Positions 1 through 10,421 of a stretch of DNA of 64,000 bases are shown piece after piece. How positions within the stretch are numbered: position 1 is the stretch's first letter; the number at the start of each line of letters is the position of its first letter. The position numbers were made by a program, and so were the translations under genes. The DNA comes from Lepidodermella squamata (taxonomy: Eukaryota > Gastrotricha), in contig JBLDXI010000066.1 of NCBI GenBank assembly GCA_047495785.1, positions 62,001 to 126,000 on the forward strand, written 5' to 3'. Under the pieces are notes generated by a model. That model did no database searches. It was not told the origin of the DNA and saw only the letters and a program-made list of their open reading frames with translations.

Positions 1-32
1 CTTAATAAAAATTAATTTTCAGAATATCTTAT

Positions 33-254
33 AGCGGAACCAAATTTTGGATTTAAGCCAAAGGTCACTTTTCGAATTTCTCTACGAAACTAAAGCAATG
101 TATGAATTTAATAGTGAAGAATGCGTCTCATACAGAATTCTACGCTGAATTTAAAGATGATTTATTTTAAATTATGAAGATCAATCATAACTTCCTTAAA
201 AGTTACGAAAAATGGTTCTTACGCCCATTGAAAATTCCGAAATTTGGTTCCGCT
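33..254. repeat. small foldback/MITE-like element
   Basis: The ends are inverted copies of AGCGGAACCAAATTT (33–47 and its complement ending at 254). The interior is AT-rich and has no coding potential. This is the shape of a short non-autonomous DNA element of about 220 bp. I could not define a target-site duplication. Confidence 0.45.
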
Positions 255-529
255 GAAAGTAAGACCCATTAATTTTTTTGAAAAATTGCAAACAATATTC
301 AAGAGTCGAATAAAGATAGAGAGATAGTGAGAAGATTTTCTTGCAAGTTTACGGATAGAAATAACGAGAACATAGGCTTCGGAGCTTTGGAGGTCTTCGT
401 GCGAATTTAGAGCGGCCGAGGCGACATTCTATACGAGCTTATTAATTCTATAGCAGCCTATATAGCAGCCTATTACAGACAAAAAAATAAAAATAATGAG
501 CGGATAAAATTGGCGGCTACATGTGTAAC

Positions 530-985
530 ACTGTTAAAGCCAACATTTTTAAGCATCTACAAATAATTAAAAAATATATGAAAATTTGAAAGCGAAATAT
601 GAATTACTGCGTTTTAGACGAGTGTTAGAATTAGGCCACGAAAATATAGGTCCAGACGTTAGGTCCAGACCATAGATAAATAAATATGGCATCTATTTAT
701 CTATAGTCCCGACTCCAGACTGCAACCAATTTCGTTCTATTTTCTATTTTTAGAAGATTTTGGCCGTTGGACGCAATTTTCGTCGCACCCACGTGATCAG
801 ATTAGCAACGCAGGCTTGAAAGCAGTCACGTGCAGTGGCTGCTAAGAACTCGAATATTTCATTTATGTGGAAATGCGCCATCTGATCGAGAGAACAAAAA
901 GTCGGAGCTCGCAACTATTAGACCATCAATATGTTTTCAAAAGAAGATGCAACCAAGTTTTTCCGCTTGTCATCATGCTTTGAGA
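530..985 (+). repeat. long direct repeat, copy 1
   Basis: This block matches 3812–4250 in the same orientation with scattered substitutions and small indels. Shared landmarks are the TTAAGCATCT start, GACTCCAGACTGCAA, and GCGCCATCTGATCGAGAGA near 868 and 4161. It contains a 36-bp palindrome (671–706) whose first 16 bases equal the terminal 16 bases of the P-like element at 5274. The element at 1895–3811 lies between the two copies. Confidence 0.6.
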
Positions 986-1199
986 TGCTTCGGTTGCAAT
1001 TTAAAGACTCGGCTCGAACCGGCGGGCCGGGCCGCCATAATCAAAACGAGGCCTGGGTTAGCCCGGTTTTGGCCGCGGTTAACCATTTAATCGCTATGTA
1101 TTGAAAAATTCGGAAAAATCGATCAAAATCGATAATCGATAATTTGGTTAACAGGAATAGAACAGAAAAAATAGATTAGAAATTCGGAATCGGCGCAAC

Positions 1200-1570
1200 A
1201 TTTTACCTTAGCATCGACTTCCGTTATTCCAGGGTTCGAATTCCTTGAAAATCTAAGGAAATTCAACATTTTGTTAAATTGAACCGACCGAGAGAATATT
1301 CCATCTTTTATACGTGATTTAACCGAAGAAATACACAATTTAACCGAAGAAATACACAATTTAACGGAGAAAACCTGGAAAACCCCGATGGTAACTGATT
1401 CGGTAATTTTCGGTATTTTACCCGGTTTACCAAATTTCCGGTGATTTTTTTAATTTTTCTAAAAACTTTCTGGCCCTGAGATGTGACTTCGTCTCTCATT
1501 TTAGAGTTTCTGAACCCTTTTTCGTGTTTTTTTTTTGCTTGCGTTACTTTTCATGGGACACGCTGTTGTA
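1200..1570. repeat. interspersed repeat (CCGGAAAACCCCG / GTGTCCCA family)
   Basis: This copy carries CGAAGAAATACA, GGAAAACCCCGATGG, TTCGGTAATTTTCGGTAT and a terminal GGGACACGCTGTTGTAA. The same blocks recur at about 11580–11830 and 11940–12075 (opposite orientation), around 43561–44220, at 53285–53500, and in the duplicated copy at 63040–63255. The GTGTCCCA end resembles mariner-type termini, but I see no transposase. Confidence 0.5.
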
Positions 1571-1894
1571 ATCACGTTTATTCAGGTAATACAATTTATC
1601 ATTTTTAAATATTTTTATTCAACAGTTTCTAGGGTAGTTTTTGGGCTGATTTCAAAGCCGAATCGATCTATAGTTTGTTCGGGCTAGTTCCAGGCGTTTC
1701 AGTTGCAGCCGTCGATTTCGGGCACGGCGTCGTCGATGGAGCTGTGTAGGCTGTGACTACGCCGCGGGTGAGAGAGCGAACCCGGAAAAATAGTGCATGG
1801 CTTCAAGTATCGACGAGAAATGATGAGTCTGATGAAGATAACATTGGCGGCTACATGTGTATGAAAAAAAATGAAAAAAGTTAGGTCGTGGCTA

Positions 1895-3811
1895 ACAACA
1901 CCCCCCGTAGTGGGTGTCAATAAGTGACTATTTACACCCACTGGGTGTCAATAACTTGCTATTTACACCCAGTGGGTGTCTAATCCTTGCTATTTGCACC
2001 CACCTGCTGGGTCGCGTTAACTTGCTATTTACACCCACTGGTTTTACCTTAGTTTTAGCTCAGAAAACAGTAAAAATTCAAGTTTTGAGGGTAATAAGGC
2101 ATTAATGTTCATGAGAAATTGCGTTGCGGTGTTGAAATGGAAATAGCCTTAGTATTTGGACCATTATGAGCCCAACATAATTTGTGATTTTCAGCTTTCA
2201 TAATATCATTTCAAGTGAAGTTGAGCTATTATGTATGTGAGTAATTGGCTTTCCAAATCTGCTTTCCACATAATTATCTCAGCGACCAGCATCATTCACT
2301 GCTTCGCGATTCCGTTATCTTGACGTCAAAAATCACATACACGTAACACATCGAGAGGAAGCAATAACCCGTATTGCCGGTTTCTTATTACATGCGATTA
2401 AATCAAAGTTTCGCAAGTATAGCCGAAATTCATAATGTCAACAAAAAATGAGAATCGCAGCATCAAACAGCTAGAATATACTGGCATAAGAAGTATCATA
2501 GATTTGCATGAATTTCGGATTTAAGTTCTTGACATTATTACACCAATTATCGCGCTGTTATAATTGCTGCCACAGTGAAATTAGTCAACAAAAACCTACA
2601 TTGGATTACAGACAGTGAATCAAAGAAAATAACATTGCTCGTGGGCAAAGCGAACAAGTTTGTTAGAGCCGAAAACACATTTTAAATGAGGCGGTTTCGA
2701 GACTTTCAATATTGCGCGGCTAACCCAGCTTTTATTCGCCGAAAATTCGCCAGGGATCAAAACGTTTTGGCGGGGTCATTGGTCAGACGTTTTCTCGATC
2801 AAAAATCGGTAAAATCAATATCTATATTCCAGGGTTAGGGCAGTTTCGGAAACCTTTTCAGAGAAAAATAGAGGAATTTTAAGAATTTTTGCTGAAAAAT
2901 GATGCGCATCACGTGAGACTTGAAGTCATAGAGAACATAAGTAAAAGATGGGAAACTCACGCTAGAAACTTGAAACATGAATTCGAAGCGCTTTTCTTTA
3001 AGCAGGACCTTTTCACAAAATGCGCACAAAATGCGCACTCTGCTCGCGCAAACCCACCAATTTTGGGCAAAGCTTTTCTCTGGTTGTACTACTTCAAATC
3101 GGACTCCCCTTTTTATGGTGAATAGACCTGATTTTGAACTTTAGAATTACAAAACGAATTACAAAACGCGATACCGAAGCGCTAGCGAGCTCGCGCATTG
3201 TTATTGTCGTTGAATAACTCGGATTTGGGTTGTTTATTTTTTAGTTTCAAGATGATGTAAAAATTGCGTCAAATCGAAGCGAAAAACGCCACCTTTTACC
3301 TGTCACCCATCACCTTAAAACTGAAGTAAACTAAAAAAGCCTAAATCCGAGTCATCATTCAACGACGCTAACGATATGGCAATGCGACAAATAATTTCGC
3401 ATATTTGGAAACCAGATGCCTATAGAGCTGTTCGTAAATTTATGAAGAATTATCAATGAGAAGAAATCGTAACCTAAGTTAAGACGGATGATGATTGAGG
3501 AGTTTTGAACTAATGTTAGATATGAAACAGGTACCACTTCCTGCTACAGGCATGTATCACATGGACTCTTTGAAGATGGACGAAATTTATCGCAATAACA
3601 AACAAAACCAAAACGATAACAGTCTGTCTGAAAAGACAGCTTAAAATCATAGCCACCTTGTGTAAATAGCTGAAGATTAGCTATAAACTGGTGGGTGTAA
3701 ATAGCAAGTTAATGCGACCCAGCAGGTGGGTGCAAATAGCAAGTTATTGACACCCAGTGGGTGTAAATAGTCACTTATTGACACCCACTGGGGGGTGTAG
3801 ATAGCCACTTC
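1895..3811. mobile_element. non-autonomous inverted-repeat DNA element with iterated ends
   Basis: Both ends carry about 150 bp of inverted repeat (about 1895–2045 and 3660–3811). Each arm is made of 30–40-bp iterations of CTATTTACACCCACTGGGTG spaced by TCAATAACTTG or TCAATAAGTGA. The interior has no credible protein but contains a second foldback element (3200–3377). The structure fits a cut-and-paste element mobilised in trans. The flanks look like halves of a GGCGGCTACATGTG…AAGCATCT sequence also seen at 512–560, consistent with insertion into an older repeat. No clear target duplication. Confidence 0.6.
3200..3377. repeat. foldback element, CGTTGAATAACTCGG family, copy 1
   Basis: Inverted arms read GTCGTTGAATAACTCGGATT on the left and the complement ending CGACGCTAACGATAT on the right. 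Related copies lie at 13614–13806, 46006–46199 and 55513–55771. This copy is nested inside the 1895–3811 element, so it inserted later or moved with it. Confidence 0.55.
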
Positions 3812-4250
3812 CAAAAAGTTAAGCATCTAAAAAATAATTGAAAAAATATTAGGGCGACCTGCCTTATGTCGAAGGTCTAGCTTCAAATGAAAAATAAGTA
3901 ATAATTCGGAATTACTGCTTTAGGCGTGTGTAAAAATTAGACCACGAAAATGTCAAAGTTATAGGCGATAGACTCCAGCCTATTAGGTAAATAAACATGG
4001 TATTTATTCATCTATTGTCGCGACTCCAGACTGCAAACAATTTCATTCTATTTTCTATTTTTATAAAATTGTGGACAACGGACAAGATTACCGTTGCGCC
4101 CACGTTCGGAGCTACAATGCAGGCTTTCAAGTCGCACGTGTAGGGGTGTGGCTACAGAAATGCGCCATCTGATCGAGAGAAAAAGGAGTAAAAGCTCACA
4201 ACAAGCATCAGACCCCAAACAAGTTTTTTGCTTGTCATGCTCATCAGCCT
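3812..4250 (+). repeat. long direct repeat, copy 2
   Basis: Same-orientation partner of about 530–985. The P-tip-like palindrome seen in copy 1 is mutated here (GGTAAATAAACATGG near 3986). It ends about 100 bp upstream of the F-box gene start. Confidence 0.6.
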
Positions 4251-5265
4251 GGTTGTCCGTTAACAAGCGGGCCGCACGAAACCTGGAACCTACTTTGAAA
4301 TTATTGGGAAAATATATTTTTATTCAATTTTGTTTGGTTTTCCGGCACCTCTAATGATGCCTGCGCGATACAGCTTGCGGTCTCATGATCGCTGTTCGAC
4401 GGAGCCTGAGATTGATTTATTCGGATCGCTACCTCGCGAAGTTATACTCAAAATTTTCCTAATTCTCGACGCCCGTGATCTCTTTATCGGCTGCGCAGGG
4501 GTGTGCAAAAGGTAAAAAAATGATTTTCCCCGATTTAAAAAAAGCAGGTTGAACTCCGTATGGTATCACGCGTAATATCACCCATAGTTTTATCATGAAT
4601 TCTTTGAATTTTAGGAAAATAATGGAAATTTTTACAAATTAATTATCGATAATTCCGAAAATTCATTTTTACGGGCGAAAATCAGGTCACAACGCACAAA
4701 ATATTGCAGGATTTCGGCTTATTATTTTTGATATTTTTTGTCAGGTCGTAAAGCCAGTACATTTTTTCATCAATTGATCAAAATTAGACCAAAATTTCAA
4801 GCACGAAAGGTGAAGGGAAGATAAGGGAATTGCCGCTAGCCAACATTATTTTATTGATTTTTACAATTTCATTGATTTGCAGGAAAAATCGTGAATCATT
4901 TAATAACCAGTTTACTAAATATCAGCAATTATTATTTTTTTTAGATGGCATGATTTCTTTTTATCCGACTGGTTTTTCGAAGCCTTCCTACGCTGTGAGT
5001 TCGGCAACGAATCCGTAAACGAATTCCAGCAAAACTCAGCCCAGGAAAATCCGATCGCGGCCTTCAAATCCGCCTTACAACAATGCTCGATATTTAAACC
5101 TCGAGGCTTTCTACTCGCAGCTAAGGAGTCTCATCGCTGCGAAATCGACGTTAAGTTATTCAAACGAATGTCTGTCGATCAATTCGTTTCACTTCTACCC
5201 AGCGATTTCAGGGTGAAACTGTTAAGAATCGGCTACGTCTTCGCAAGAGATGACGAAGCTTCTCA

Positions 5266-5273
5266 CTGGTGGC
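5266..5273 (+). repeat. 8-bp target-site duplication, left
   Basis: CTGGTGGC lies directly outside the left inverted repeat. The same 8 bp lie directly outside the right one (9616–9623). Eight base pairs is the duplication size known for the P-element superfamily. Confidence 0.93.
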
Positions 5274-5489
5274 CATAGATAAATAAATACAGTAGATCTG
5301 ACACGCTAGTACATTTATGTGTGCCGAGATGACTCATCACGATTTTTTGCTTTTTGGGTCGCGTGCCCCAAGAAATCACTTGATGATGGTAATAATCTGT
5401 GTACGGCAAAAAGTGAGCAGCTATCAACTGAAAAAGGTTGCCTATTTTGAAATTGAAAAATCTCAAAGAGCGTCATAACCGATTTGGCT
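5274..5489 (+). repeat. left terminal inverted repeat (216 bp)
   Basis: Reverse complement of 9400–9615, with no mismatch that I noticed. The 64-residue open frame across each arm translates identically, on opposite strands. Identity stops after GATTTGGCT. Confidence 0.92.
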
Positions 5490-5884
5490 GAAAAAATTCA
5501 CGGGCACAGGTAGGGTGTTCAGCTTCATTTTGATATAATTTTTAGAGCCGGCAACCTCACCGTTTTCAACAGGAAAAATCGCAAAATCTGGTTATTTTTG
5601 AGTGATAAAATGGAGATGAATCAGCTAATTATCGGCAAAAAGCGTCGGCCACCGTCGACGTGACCTAAATTCGGCGCGATAACGATCATGTTACGACAAT
5701 AAAAAGCTGAACCTTTTTATGACATTTTGAAGACAAAGTTTTTGGTAGCTTCATTTCAAAATTTTACATGGCGAATTTTTCAACACACGTATCCCATCAG
5801 TCAAATAATTTTAAAATAAAAATATATTTTTTATCACTGTAATATTTTTTTGTTTATTTAACGGTTGTTATATTTAGGTTGATA

Positions 5885-8800
5885 ATGGTTCGTGAGATTA
5901 TCATATTTAAAAAGGATGATATAACGAGTGAAGAGGTTTTAAAATTCTACAAAAGCAGTGAATCTAAACAAATTTCTCAGATTCATGCCTGGTTTGAAGG
6001 GCGAATGATCGATCCTGACGACCTCGAGAAAAAGCGGCTTCAATTTTTGAATGAATCTAGAGCCTTCGCGCTGGAATGGGCTAAGGTCGGTGGTAAAAAA
6101 CGAGCTGGTTTGAGAGGAAAACTGTTTAGCTTTAGTGTCACCGGTCTCGCATCAGTCTCGCAAGGTTCCAGCTCTCCTGTGACCATTCCAGGTCCAAAAA
6201 AGCGATCGATAGAGTATCTCCTTCGAGAGAACAAGGCTCTGAAAACCAAGAATCGACGCCTGGAACTGAGCAATTCGCGTCTCGCAGATGATGTTTCCGG
6301 AATAGTGATAAATTACGACAGGGTCGCTGACATTTTGGGACAAGAGCCGGCTACGCTGCTCAAGGAATTTATGCAAAATGCCGCAATTTCTGCTAATAAT
6401 CATCGATATTCCTCGAAGATGAAACAATTATTCTGTGGACAGTATACTATCTCCCCTCAATCGTTGCAAGTATTCGAAAAGATTTTCCCGAACTCGGTTC
6501 CAAGTCGGCGTACAGTTCAACGGTGGCTGGGCGGCATGGATGTTGAACCGGGCATCATTGATATGGCCATCTCAATCATTTTGAAGGTTGGCAACACTCG
6601 TTTAACTATTAAAGCGAGATTTTATATAATAGCATTAGCTATCAATTATGAAATGTTATGTAACTATCGCTTCTTTAGGTGGAACCATTTGGCTAACATT
6701 ACCTGTGTGGTCATATTATCTGCTATTTATTTATTTTTATATTAGATCGCCGCTATCGACGAAAAATTCGGACGCGACTACGTCATCGCTATCGATGGAA
6801 TGGCAATTAAAAGCTTTCTGGACTATCACATCAACTCGGATAGAGTGAATGGCTCAGTTACGGTTGGCCAATTACTTGCCCATCTTGCGGCTGTCAAATC
6901 CCAGGAAAATTTGCCTGCTCGTGAAAGCATTGTCATCCACGCTATCAACTTAGCCGGTGGACTGGATTTACCAGTCGGCGCGATATATCTGAATAAAAAT
7001 AACTCAGAAATTCAGAAACCTTTCTTGGAACTAATCATAAGACGATTGGACGAGGCGAAGGTTACGGTTCACGCCGTAATTGTTGATGGTCTATCGGTCA
7101 ACGTCAGTACTATGAAGCAACTCGGCGCCGAAGACAGCATTGATGGATCCAACTTATTGAAGATCGCGGCAGCAGATGGTCGCGAGATTCCAGTATTTTG
7201 GAACCCTGACCCCACCCATTGCATCAAGTTAATACGAAAAATATTTTTCAAGAAAAGTCCGCTCAAGTTCGACGACTTGGATGGAAAAACATATGTCGCT
7301 GACGTAAAATTTGTTCAAAAGCTGATTGAACTTCAAGATAGCATGCAGCTCTCGCTGGCTAATTCGTTGTCCAAAAATCATGCTGATTGGGAAAAATGGC
7401 CAATGAAGTTCAAGTATGCCATCCAAGTTTTCTCAATGAGTGTCGCTAAGGCACTAAAGTTTCTTCGAGTCGATGCTAAACACGCCAGTTTCAAGGATTC
7501 CGAAGGTACGGAGGTACTGCTCATGATAATCAACGACTGTTGGGACTGCCTTAACCAAATATCCACCAGTGACTCGAACCCGCTCAAGCGGCCCGTTACT
7601 CGCGAGTCATTCCAGTCCTGGCTCGTACCATTGAGTAGGGCTCAGCGCGCTCTCGAAACCTTGCGCGACGTTCGTGGCAATTATATCAAGGATGGTAAAT
7701 CGAAGCGTGGCGTCATCGGCTTGCACGTGGCTGTTGAGTCGACCAAAGGAGTGGTCAGCCGTCTTTTCGAGAACCCGAACTTCAATTTCGTCTGCACTTA
7801 TTATCTGCTACAAGATAGCCTCGAATTGCTCTTCTCATATCTACGGCAATATAACGGCTTCGCCCTTAATCCCTCAATTCCCGGACACCTAGCCGGTATT
7901 CGAGCCTACATCATCCAAGGCTATATTGACATACAAGTAAGTACTTTCTCTTTCACCTAGTTTAATTTATGCCCGGCAAGTTTCATGGAAGATGAAGCAG
8001 ATGTGGATTTTGAATTATATGATTTTTAAGGAATTTCCTGTAGTAAAATTATCTAAAATATTTTCTTAAAGATTGAATTGAAAACTATTTTGAATGAGAA
8101 GAAATTGAGATTTTTGATCAACGAGCACATATCAGAGAATTCAAAAACTTAAAATAAAAACCAGCATTTAATATTGATTCAAATATTCTTTTTAGAGTAA
8201 TACTAACGTTGTCAAGCGCGAAGCCATGAGGCGCCTGTCGGCTTTCACGATTTTCGACTTCCAACGCGAAAAACGCGATAACGACGAAGATGAGGCCGAT
8301 GCAAGCCCTGCTGAGGCGGCACGTATCCAGGAAATACAGGCAAAAATGATTGCGGCTGACAAAGCTGAGGCTACTCTCCAGGCCATATTGAAGGAGGAGC
8401 TGGTAGAATCATCGCCGAACTACACTATGATCTTTGTCGAGGTTAATGTCATTACGTATGTCGCTGGTTTCTGCGTTGACCGTTTGAACGACAACGAGCT
8501 TACGTGCGAGTCATGTAAACGCTCCCTGATAGGTTCCCCCGGTCGCATCGTGTGCCTTTTCACGCGAATGAAAAAGTACACCGAAAATGCTCGCTTGACT
8601 CACCCGTCAGATGCTGTAGTCATGTCTGTTCGAGCCGTTCAACAAGTCGTGAAGCATCATAGCGGTCAACTGGTGAAATTTTCGTGCCCTTCCTTAGCCG
8701 CTTCAACTTTGGCTATGCGCTACCTGGGAGATGCGAAAAACGAAATTCTCGCCAGTTTATGCCAGTCGGATCGGCTGGAGCCTGGATTTGCCCCACATGC

Positions 8801-8930
8801 TGTACAGCTGTTACGTTCGATAATGAACTGCGCTGCTAGAGTGTTTCTCAAGCGCTATGTCAAAGATATTGCTCCTACGCGGCATCAACCGACCAAATCG
8901 CGAAAGGCCCCTCAGAATCAGGGTATATAA
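5885..8930 (+). CDS. P-element/THAP9-like transposase
   Basis: Exons 5885–6586, 6746–7936 and 8196–8930 are joined in phase 0 and give about 873 residues. A leucine-rich coiled coil lies near residues 110–140 and is followed by a helix-turn-helix (YSSKMKQLFCGQY…SRRTVQRWL). The RNase H-like core begins in exon 2 with VIAIDGMAI (first Asp) and VIVDGLSVN (second Asp). After the insertion domain comes LQDSLELLFSYLR with NP, matching the P/THAP9 motif that carries the catalytic Glu. Exon 3 has YVAGFCVDRL…CESC, typical of the family's C-terminus. The N-terminal THAP zinc finger is not visible. A weak upstream exon (5610–5659, GTGACC donor, acceptor before 5878) would keep phase but adds only a basic GKKRRPP segment. 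No frameshift or premature stop is seen, so it may be active. Confidence 0.9.
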
Positions 8931-9399
8931 ATTCGTCCCTCTCCTCCATTCTCGATCGTTTTGTTATCCTTTCAAAATCCTTTACTGTGATGAGAATCTA
9001 TACTGTTGTTGTTGTTGAACATTTTCAAAGAAAAATGAGCTATCAGTATTACTTGCCATTGTATTTCGGCTATATGACGACTGAGACGAGTGATAATAAA
9101 GACATTAGTTTTTTAAATTGTTTTAACTTGATTGAATATACATACGGCGGCGATAAGAAAGGAATTATTTTGTGCGCGAAATGTAAGATTGGTAAAGTAA
9201 TTTACTTACTTAGAAGCGAATCCAGCTTGAGCTGAAGTCACATCCAGTATGAATCATTAAAGTGAACTTGCGATTACAAAAAAATCCTTAAAAAGTAGCA
9301 ATTTTTGAAAATTCATAGAAAATTACTGGAAAGGTTGCCGCCCGTAAAATTTTTACTAGCTTATAGAGGAGAGCTCCCATAATCGGTGGCCAAAAATTG
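8931..9399. other. 3' non-coding part of the P-like element
   Basis: This stretch lies between the transposase stop and the right inverted repeat. The open frame at 8987–9235 has no recognisable motif. I read it as untranslated or spacer sequence. Confidence 0.5.
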
Positions 9400-9615
9400 A
9401 GCCAAATCGGTTATGACGCTCTTTGAGATTTTTCAATTTCAAAATAGGCAACCTTTTTCAGTTGATAGCTGCTCACTTTTTGCCGTACACAGATTATTAC
9501 CATCATCAAGTGATTTCTTGGGGCACGCGACCCAAAAAGCAAAAAATCGTGATGAGTCATCTCGGCACACATAAATGTACTAGCGTGTCAGATCTACTGT
9601 ATTTATTTATCTATG
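9400..9615 (-). repeat. right terminal inverted repeat (216 bp)
   Basis: Inverted copy of 5274–5489, ending …ATTTATTTATCTATG at 9615, directly against the right target duplication. Confidence 0.92.
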
Positions 9616-9623
9616 CTGGTGGC
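9616..9623 (+). repeat. 8-bp target-site duplication, right
   Basis: CTGGTGGC, identical to 5266–5273. The F-box reading frame continues from 9624. Confidence 0.93.
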
Positions 9624-9964
9624 TAATTGATCTCAACAAAATGGCCGGAAATCTAGGTCATGACCTGTTTCGCTGGCTAAAAATGCCAATTATCGCCGAC
9701 GGCCTGCAAGAGTACGACTATGACCTAGTTTTGCCGCACGTGGCCTTTTATGACAAGGCCGTGCAACTGCTGCGCATCGACTGCCATGATGACTACAAAT
9801 TTCCGGTTCGCTTTGTCGTCGATCGCAATAATGTGCCGGATGAAACGGCGTTCATGGCCGTCGGGCCGTGTGATGCGTTCTTCCTTAAAGTTGTGCTTCC
9901 TAGTCAGCTGAGCCGATTTATTGCCGACTCAGTCGCTGCTACAAGGGAGAATTCAGTTCAATAA

Positions 9965-10421
9965 AAATGACAAATTGTATCCTGATTTTTTGCCTAATTT
10001 TAAAATTAAGCCAGATTTAACTTGAAATCAAAATGATTGAATTAAAAATAACGCGGAGCCTATATCGATTCCAATTATCGATTTTACAAATCAGAGTGAT
10101 TTTCCCGATATCAACCGGCTTGGACCCCAACATCGATAATTTTTCTAAATAGATAGGGGCGTGATGTAGCTAAAATAAGATAAAAATACCAATTTCAGAA
10201 TCAGTATCGATCAACAAACCAAAAAGCTGATTATCGATTTTGAAATTCGTTTGATTTTTTTATGTGCATTTTTCTGTGCAGCTCGCTTACAATATTAGAA
10301 GGTCAATCAAGTTTGGTTGAAAAGTCATTAAAAGTTGAAAATTATCCTGCGAAGCCCAAAGTCATCACCCCTTCAACTTGAAAGATTTATTTTATCTTTT
10401 GAAAAAATTTCCAATTTTTGT
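9965..10421. other. intergenic, no gene seen
   Basis: AT-rich DNA between the F-box gene 3' end and the convergent DUF229-like gene. An AATAAA follows the F-box stop at once (9961–9966, overlapping it). ATCGATTTT and CGATATC motifs recur as they do near 14020–14100, suggesting a degenerate short repeat. Confidence 0.5.

Larger units (their letters stand above)
255..1894. other. non-coding region with repeat fragments
   Basis: I see no gene here. The short open frames lack splice context and recognisable domains. The stretch holds one copy of a long direct repeat (about 530–985), a copy of the GGTAAAATACCG/CCGGAAAACCCC repeat family (about 1200–1570), and a second short copy of the GGCGGCTACATGTGTA motif near 1847 (first copy near 512). 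Confidence 0.5.
5274..9615 (+). mobile_element. complete P-element-like DNA transposon
   Basis: This 4,342-bp element is bounded by inverted repeats (5274–5489 and 9400–9615) that begin CATAGATAAATAAATACAG, and flanked by an exact 8-bp duplication CTGGTGGC. It carries a multi-exon transposase (5885–8930) that matches the P/THAP9 catalytic architecture. The starting CA and the 8-bp duplication agree with Drosophila P elements, but the repeats are far longer than the 31 bp of canonical P. Matching ends and an undecayed duplication point to recent insertion. It sits inside an exon of an F-box gene. Confidence 0.93.
4354..9964 (+). pseudogene. F-box protein gene interrupted by a P-like transposon
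   Basis: Exon 1 is 4354–4511, starting at a double ATG. Exon 2 starts at 4945 after a T-rich acceptor and runs to 5273. The transposon follows, and the frame resumes at 9624 and stops at 9962–9964. Skipping 5274–9615 plus one copy of the 8-bp duplication gives an uninterrupted 275-residue frame. The F-box is near residues 22–60 (LPREVILKIF…CAGVCKRWHDFF). Such proteins normally tether substrates to an SCF ubiquitin ligase through Skp1. The remaining ~200 residues are not a repeat domain I recognise. As it stands, translation runs into the element immediately, so the allele is probably null unless the element is excised or spliced out. Many organisms carry large F-box families, so the partner is unknown. 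Confidence 0.8.

Noticed and set aside
830-1090. An 86-codon frame near the window start
   Set aside because: It starts at GTG, lies mostly within a direct repeat whose partner (4094–4354) has a different sequence in that frame, and shows no features.
530-4250. The direct repeats at 530–985 and 3812–4250 as LTRs of a retroelement
   Set aside because: No gag, pol or integrase coding, primer site or TG…CA ends between or on them; the intervening DNA is an inverted-repeat element.
5263-5466. Identical 64-residue open frames at 5263–5466 (minus) and 9423–9626 (plus)
   Set aside because: They are the two arms of the transposon's inverted repeat, not genes; the identity is explained by the repeat.
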